Below are positions 59,459 to 64,000 of a stretch of 64,000 bases of DNA, piece after piece (the stretch's first letter is position 1; each line of letters opens with the position of its first letter). The translations under genes were made by a program, and so were the position numbers. Origin of the DNA: Homalodisca vitripennis (taxonomy: Eukaryota > Arthropoda > Insecta > Hemiptera > Cicadellidae). Below the pieces are notes generated by a model that worked only from the letters and a program-made list of their open reading frames with translations, was not told the origin of the DNA and made no database searches. The stretch lies in assembly GCF_021130785.1 (NCBI RefSeq), contig NW_025776785.1, forward strand, positions 61,422 through 125,421. Reading direction: 5' to 3'.

Positions 59459-60989
59459 AAATTGTGGCGGGGCTGGCCCAGGCTTCGTTCAAAATTTCAA
59501 AAAAAAAACTGGTCTGAGTACGGTCCTGCTGACTGGAAAGAACCCACTCTTCTCTAAAATAAACATAGAACAATCCATTTACACAGAGTTATTGTCATGT
59601 TTGTTTTTTCTCACTCATGATTTTGTTCTCAATAGTATTTATAATCTACATAATGTCTTTAACCATATCCGTTATTCATTCTGTTTCATTTTACTGAAAC
59701 TTTTTATAAAATTACTTAACACAATATAATAATATTAACCTACTATATTTTCAGGACTTTAAGGTCTGTATGGACTCTTTTCCTTCTATGTTGCTTAATG
59801 TTACAGTAATTAGGTAGAAAATTAAAGCTAATGATAAATGCTATATATTGTTTTATGTTGATTGTTTCTTTAAATTTTGACGCATGGCTTTATTCTTTTG
59901 TGATATACGATTTTTCATATTATTTATTAAGTTCTTCCTTCTCAAATATAAGAATTATTACACCATGAGTTTTTATTTTTTATTGTTTAGTATAATAAAT
60001 TGTATGCTGTTTGATCTGTTATATATTTTGTGAAGATATATGCTATTTCTTTTATTTGGCTTCAGGAGCAGGGCTATTATATTTTAACACATCCGTTAAT
60101 TCTAAGATTTATAAGAGGCTTCTAGGTTATTGATTTGTAATGCTATGCCAACTGCTTACGTACAAATTCCCTAGCCTCACAAATACCTGAACTGCTATAT
60201 CTCTATGCTAGTTGTTGACGGTAAAGTAAATCCACTATATTTCCCAACTTAGTTTGTATTCCTGTGAAGGAATATGGTTTAGAGTTACGAGGTAGCACTT
60301 GGTGCTATGGATGGTTGATGCTAACTCCTAATTATTTGTTCACCTTGATTATGCGTGGCTACGGACAATGGCTGAAGGAGATTGGATATATCCTCATTCT
60401 TAATCCGATAATTTCATATAGGAGCCACATCATCTTACTACAAAGAGGAGGACCATAGATGACTGTGCGTCTAAGGATAGCCCAGCGCTGGTGGTCAGTG
60501 GAGTCCTTGTCCCTACATACCAACCTTGAAATTCGTTGTACCAGGGATTATATTTCTGTGATAGACCTTGCATAGGCTGTAACTTACAAAAAAAAACTAA
60601 TACTTTTATTGATTACTTATTTAATTTTGTTTTATTTTACCTACAGCATTTTAACCCTGAAATTAACCAGCTCATTACAGAAGGAACATTCCTTGTAAAC
60701 GTCAAGTGAATCTTAAGGATATAAAACTTTAGTTTGTTATTCTTTCTACATCTACAACACGTACGATGATTTATATTCTTATTTGCTTTGGAATATTAAA
60801 ATCAACTATTCTAAAATACAATTTATTCTTCAAGTTAAATCAAAAGTTATTATAAGTATAAAAATATAATTAATAAACAAATACGTAACTATTTATAAGT
60901 TATAAACACACTTGACTCAGAATAATGAAATCTTATTTTATATCTAGTGCTCGTACATATTGAGATTATTGTTAGTGAATAGAGCATCC
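59459..60989. other. Spacer before unit B3
   Basis: A GC-rich tail of the right direct repeat (to about 59500), then AT-rich sequence. 60780-60980 resembles the B1 upstream spacer. No gene recognised. Confidence 0.4.
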
Positions 60990-63420
60990 GAGTCAGAACA
61001 ACTCAAACTCTGACACATCACGTGATGTAGCTGAGACAATAAACACATACCTACCAAGACAGTTGAAGATGTCTGCTGGGCATATTATGGTAATCTTTCT
61101 TCAGCAGGTGTCCACTAGATGTGAAACTGCAGGTACCGTAGTACTGTCCCGAAACCGAAAATATAAAATTATTTAAGGAAAAGAAGTTTAGTTTGCCTAA
61201 AAACCCTAATGGAGTCCGGTAAGACATTAAAATTGATTAAACTCTACGATACGAGAGAGCTCTGGTGTACGATTCAGTAACTAATTCATAAATGTCAAAT
61301 TTATAGAATACTAGCAGTTTCCCGCGGCTTCGCACGCAATTTCCCGTTGAAAACAGTACAATATATTCACTTATTCTTTTTCTATCACATTCTAAACATT
61401 GCTGAGATAATTGACAGTCGTTCCTTCGTGAGCCTCTTGGGCGCATTATGAAGGTATGTATCATATTCCTGCCTCTATCTTTCGTGGTTTTTGCTAGGTG
61501 TTGATAAGTTATTCAGAACAGTTACTGTATAAGGGTGAATCTCGGTAAAGTAATTAGGTTATAAAGAATCACATTCGGTCTGTTAAAATTAATTTTCTGT
61601 CTAAGATATTTCCAGTATTATTTTAGGAGTGTGCCTTCAAGAAGATGTATCAAAGAAACCAAGTTTCGATCATAAATTGGCTTCTTTCGGCTCTTTTCAT
61701 TTACCTTCGATGTAACCAAATTCGATTACCTTATGTGCAAACATTCACGGATTTATATAATGAGGTTGTTTTCATAATAGTCTTTAATAGTGTTTTCTTT
61801 GAATTAAATAGTTTATTGATCATTGATGCAATCTGAATTTACAAACACTACTGATCAAGCACTTTACAATAAAAATGTTTTAAATTTTAAATGTAAACAA
61901 ATGTTTCTGCATCTTTGATGAACTTCAGCTGAAAGTATTGAATATGAATATCAGCGAAAAGTATCAGTTCGCTTGGTATTACGTGTCGTAGCGCAGTCTG
62001 TCGGATCCAATATAAAACACACCAACATCAAAAACAATTTATAATTAAAAACTTAATGAAATAACATATTAAAATTGGACCAAATACCTCTCTAAAAGTA
62101 TGCCTATGTTACTTCCAGGAACGTGTAGAATCACTATACAAAATTTCACGATGTTTCGTTCATTGGTTCCAGAGTTTAAAACGGAACATACAAACAAACA
62201 TTCGCATTTATATTGTTTCCCGCGGCTTCGCACGCTTTTCGTAAGTTTTGCCCGCGTATGAGCATTTCTGGTTGAAGTAAATTATATTTCCAACCCCGAT
62301 GTAGATTTTACCTTGATGTCACGATCAAGAAAATATGTCAAAAATGTATTGTACATGCATAATGTATTTTATTACAAAGTGGTCTACCACTCAACCTTTA
62401 AGTTCAACCAAAAATTTAGTTTAGACAATTATACATCATAACTTAGCGCCTTCAAATAGTGTTTCACTGTTTAATATACGTATCTATCTCGTAATTGCAG
62501 GTTATAATGTGCAGGCGCTTTGAAAAGTTTTCTTCATTTTATTCGTTTATATTCATGACATAAGCGAATAATTCAGATAATAACTATCCTATCTTCTAAG
62601 TTAGACTAAATTACGGATACATGTGAAATTTGATTGAAATTGGTTCAGTCGTTTTGGAGTTTATTGGCAACATACATCGTGACTCAAGATTTTTATATAT
62701 ATAGATTTTTCATTTCGAAACTATCATGTAAAATTGTTTAAATATTTTATTTAAAGAATTAACATGATTTAGTCGAGCACTGATATTACTATTCAGCTAG
62801 CTTACACTAATATAGCTTAAATTTCAATATTTAGTCTATTAAAATACGTCAGAAAGAAGGCTGTTTGCGTAAGTAAGAAGATGCTTCTCTTATCAATTAC
62901 GTAAAACAGGTCCTCTTCCACACTGTCTTCTTTCTTGTGTACGTAAAATTACAAAACGATTCTCTCTGTATTCTTTGGGTGCAGAGCGGATTATAAAGAG
63001 CCTACAACACACGCTTTGCAGTTTTAAACAAGTTCAGACGAACTTAATAAACCTAAACACAAAACTCAAAGAAATAACAACACTTATTTGAATGTTGTTT
63101 ATATAGTATTAGTTTTTTCACTACTTTTAACTGTTCTTGTCTGTTACTAACAGTTGGATGTATAAACGGTTTTTTGTAAGAGTTCATATAGCACAAGCTG
63201 TGATTTCTAAAAAATGTTTAAACTAATTTATATTTTGTAAGTTCTGGTTCTGGTCCTGACCTTAATGTATACTGGTGGATTTTCCCTGACGTGCTCGAAA
63301 TAGAAAAAACTGTTGTCTTAAACTTAGCTATATACTAAACAAAACCTGTATCTTATTGTTTCTATAGATATACATAATTCGTATATATTATTATACCATT
63401 GGGTATATTTCAGCTGTATT
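60990..63420 (-). repeat. Array unit B3, interrupted by retroposon tails
   Basis: N at 61000-61145, P at 61252-61310, then a 1.4-kb insertion, then the 'aaatacgtcagaaagaaggctgttt' block at 62842, Q at 62945-63005, R near 63160, S at 63238-63262, T at 63355-63375. The nearest relative is B1. The S tail reads Q-N-Q-N-L-Q-N-I-N and a later TAG. Confidence 0.6.
61311..62707 (+). mobile_element. Two LINE/SINE-type copies in tandem
   Basis: Both copies begin with 'tttcccgcggcttcgcacgc' (61318 and 62215). The second ends in a 'ttggttcagtcgttttggag' block and 'tttttatatatatagatt', a tail common to many insect LINE-derived retroposons (RTE/CR1 type, from memory). The first ends at about 62212 with 'ggttccagagtttaaaacgg' and 'acaaacaaacattcgcattt'. 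The head is identical for the first ~20 bases but the bodies differ. Interrupts unit B3 between P and the 'aaatacgtcag' block; the uninterrupted order is seen in B2. Confidence 0.65.
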
Positions 63421-64000
63421 CCTTATTTTCTTTTAATCTTGAATTGTGCAGACACGTTATTTCTTACGTTACGTCTATTAATAAAATGCAACAAAATCCC
63501 GGTTATGCTAATATAGTCTTAAATGTTATCGCTACAAATATATCAATAAATATATTTACAACATGTTTGCTTCAAAATGCCAGCTACAGACACCTTTGAT
63601 ATGACATTTTATTATACAGCCACATTTAAAAAACCTAGGTAGGTCTACAATATAGTAAACTTATTTAAATGACCCCCAAAAACTTTTCATAATCATAATT
63701 CACGAATTTATAACTAATAATATTAAATAAAATATTTGGACCGGTTTCTTCCAACTTTTATTCAGAGGGAGTAAATTACGGTTCTGAATGGTGTAGTTTT
63801 TTGGTAAAGCCTATATCATTCAGGTTTAATTTTTAAAGTGCAAACAACTTACTTAATATTTATATTAGAAGAGTCTAAAACAATATATTTTTGCGTTTAT
63901 ACGGATGTTACGGGGTTAATATTACTATTAATACAAAATGAGTAAGCTACCTCATGTGCTACGAAGTATTTATAATTTTCCCGTCTATTCAAGTAACAAA
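63421..64000. other. Upstream flank of unit B3
   Basis: Resembles 12841-13150 and 53540-53900. The window ends inside it. No gene. Confidence 0.4.

Noticed and set aside
59459..59573. Transposase N-terminal extension
   Set aside because: The open frame reads through the 102-bp repeat and shows no transposase motif.
60264..60458. 64-codon plus-strand gene
   Set aside because: No support beyond being open; not recognised.

Overview
The window looks like intergenic or heterochromatin-like nuclear DNA from an insect; I cannot name the species. It is strongly AT-rich, has no operons and no long host gene, and is full of insect-type transposons. These are several non-LTR retrotransposons (one Jockey family in three copies, an R1-clade element, and a Jockey/CR1-group fragment), mariner fragments, a piggyBac relic, an IS630-Tc1-mariner transposase with an unusually wide D-E spacing, probable solo LTRs, a fold-back element and a LINE/SINE tail dimer. 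All are broken.

Under the transposons lies a large same-orientation array. A gene-like unit of about 0.8-1.1 kb recurs about 15 times between 5.1 and 63.4 kb, always reading on the minus strand. Each unit carries ordered landmarks. In plus-strand order these are a tRNA-like block (N, some units only), a 'gagctctggtgt' block (P), a 'tacagagagaatc' block (Q), a 'taaactgctttg' block (R), a 'cctggtcctggtcctg' block (S), and a 'tttccatggatat' block (T) followed by TATA-like sequence. I sort the units into subtypes A-F by their private sequence. Their plus-strand order is A1 (5.1-7.6), B1 (11.4-12.8), C1 (13.3-14.0), D1 (18.0-18.9), E1 (23.8-24.6), F1 remnant (27.7), A2 (29.6-30.1), C2 (31.3-31.9), D2 (35.7-36.5), E2 (43.4-44.2), F2 (45.8-48.7), A3 (51.1-51.8), B2 (52.5-53.6), C3 (55.6-56.7), B3 (61.0-63.4). 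This is a higher-order repeat: the block 13.9-28.2 kb is duplicated at 31.7-46.3 kb.

The best protein-coding signal in the array is a ~50-codon ORF in subtype C. It is intact in C2 and C3 and carries two stops in C1. The three copies share the reading frame and a (Gln-Asp)n-Leu-Gln tail, and differ in length only by multiples of three. Other subtypes look decayed, although D, E and F keep a stop at the homologous place. Two further open stretches are preserved between duplicates and differ mainly at amino-acid-changing sites. I present the array as a candidate rapidly evolving small-gene or non-coding-RNA cluster, not as a proven gene family.

The duplication gives empty sites that date and delimit several insertions: Jockey copy C (37407-40772, 10-bp target duplication), a piggyBac deletion derivative (TTAA, 22090-22913), a solo LTR (24588-25779, 5-bp duplication) and an LTR-like insertion (28298-29420). 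The mariner fragment and the 5'-truncated R1 element are present in both copies and so predate the duplication. A recurring oddity is that every GC-rich non-LTR copy here except the R1 remnant has lost an internal block while keeping flanking domains.
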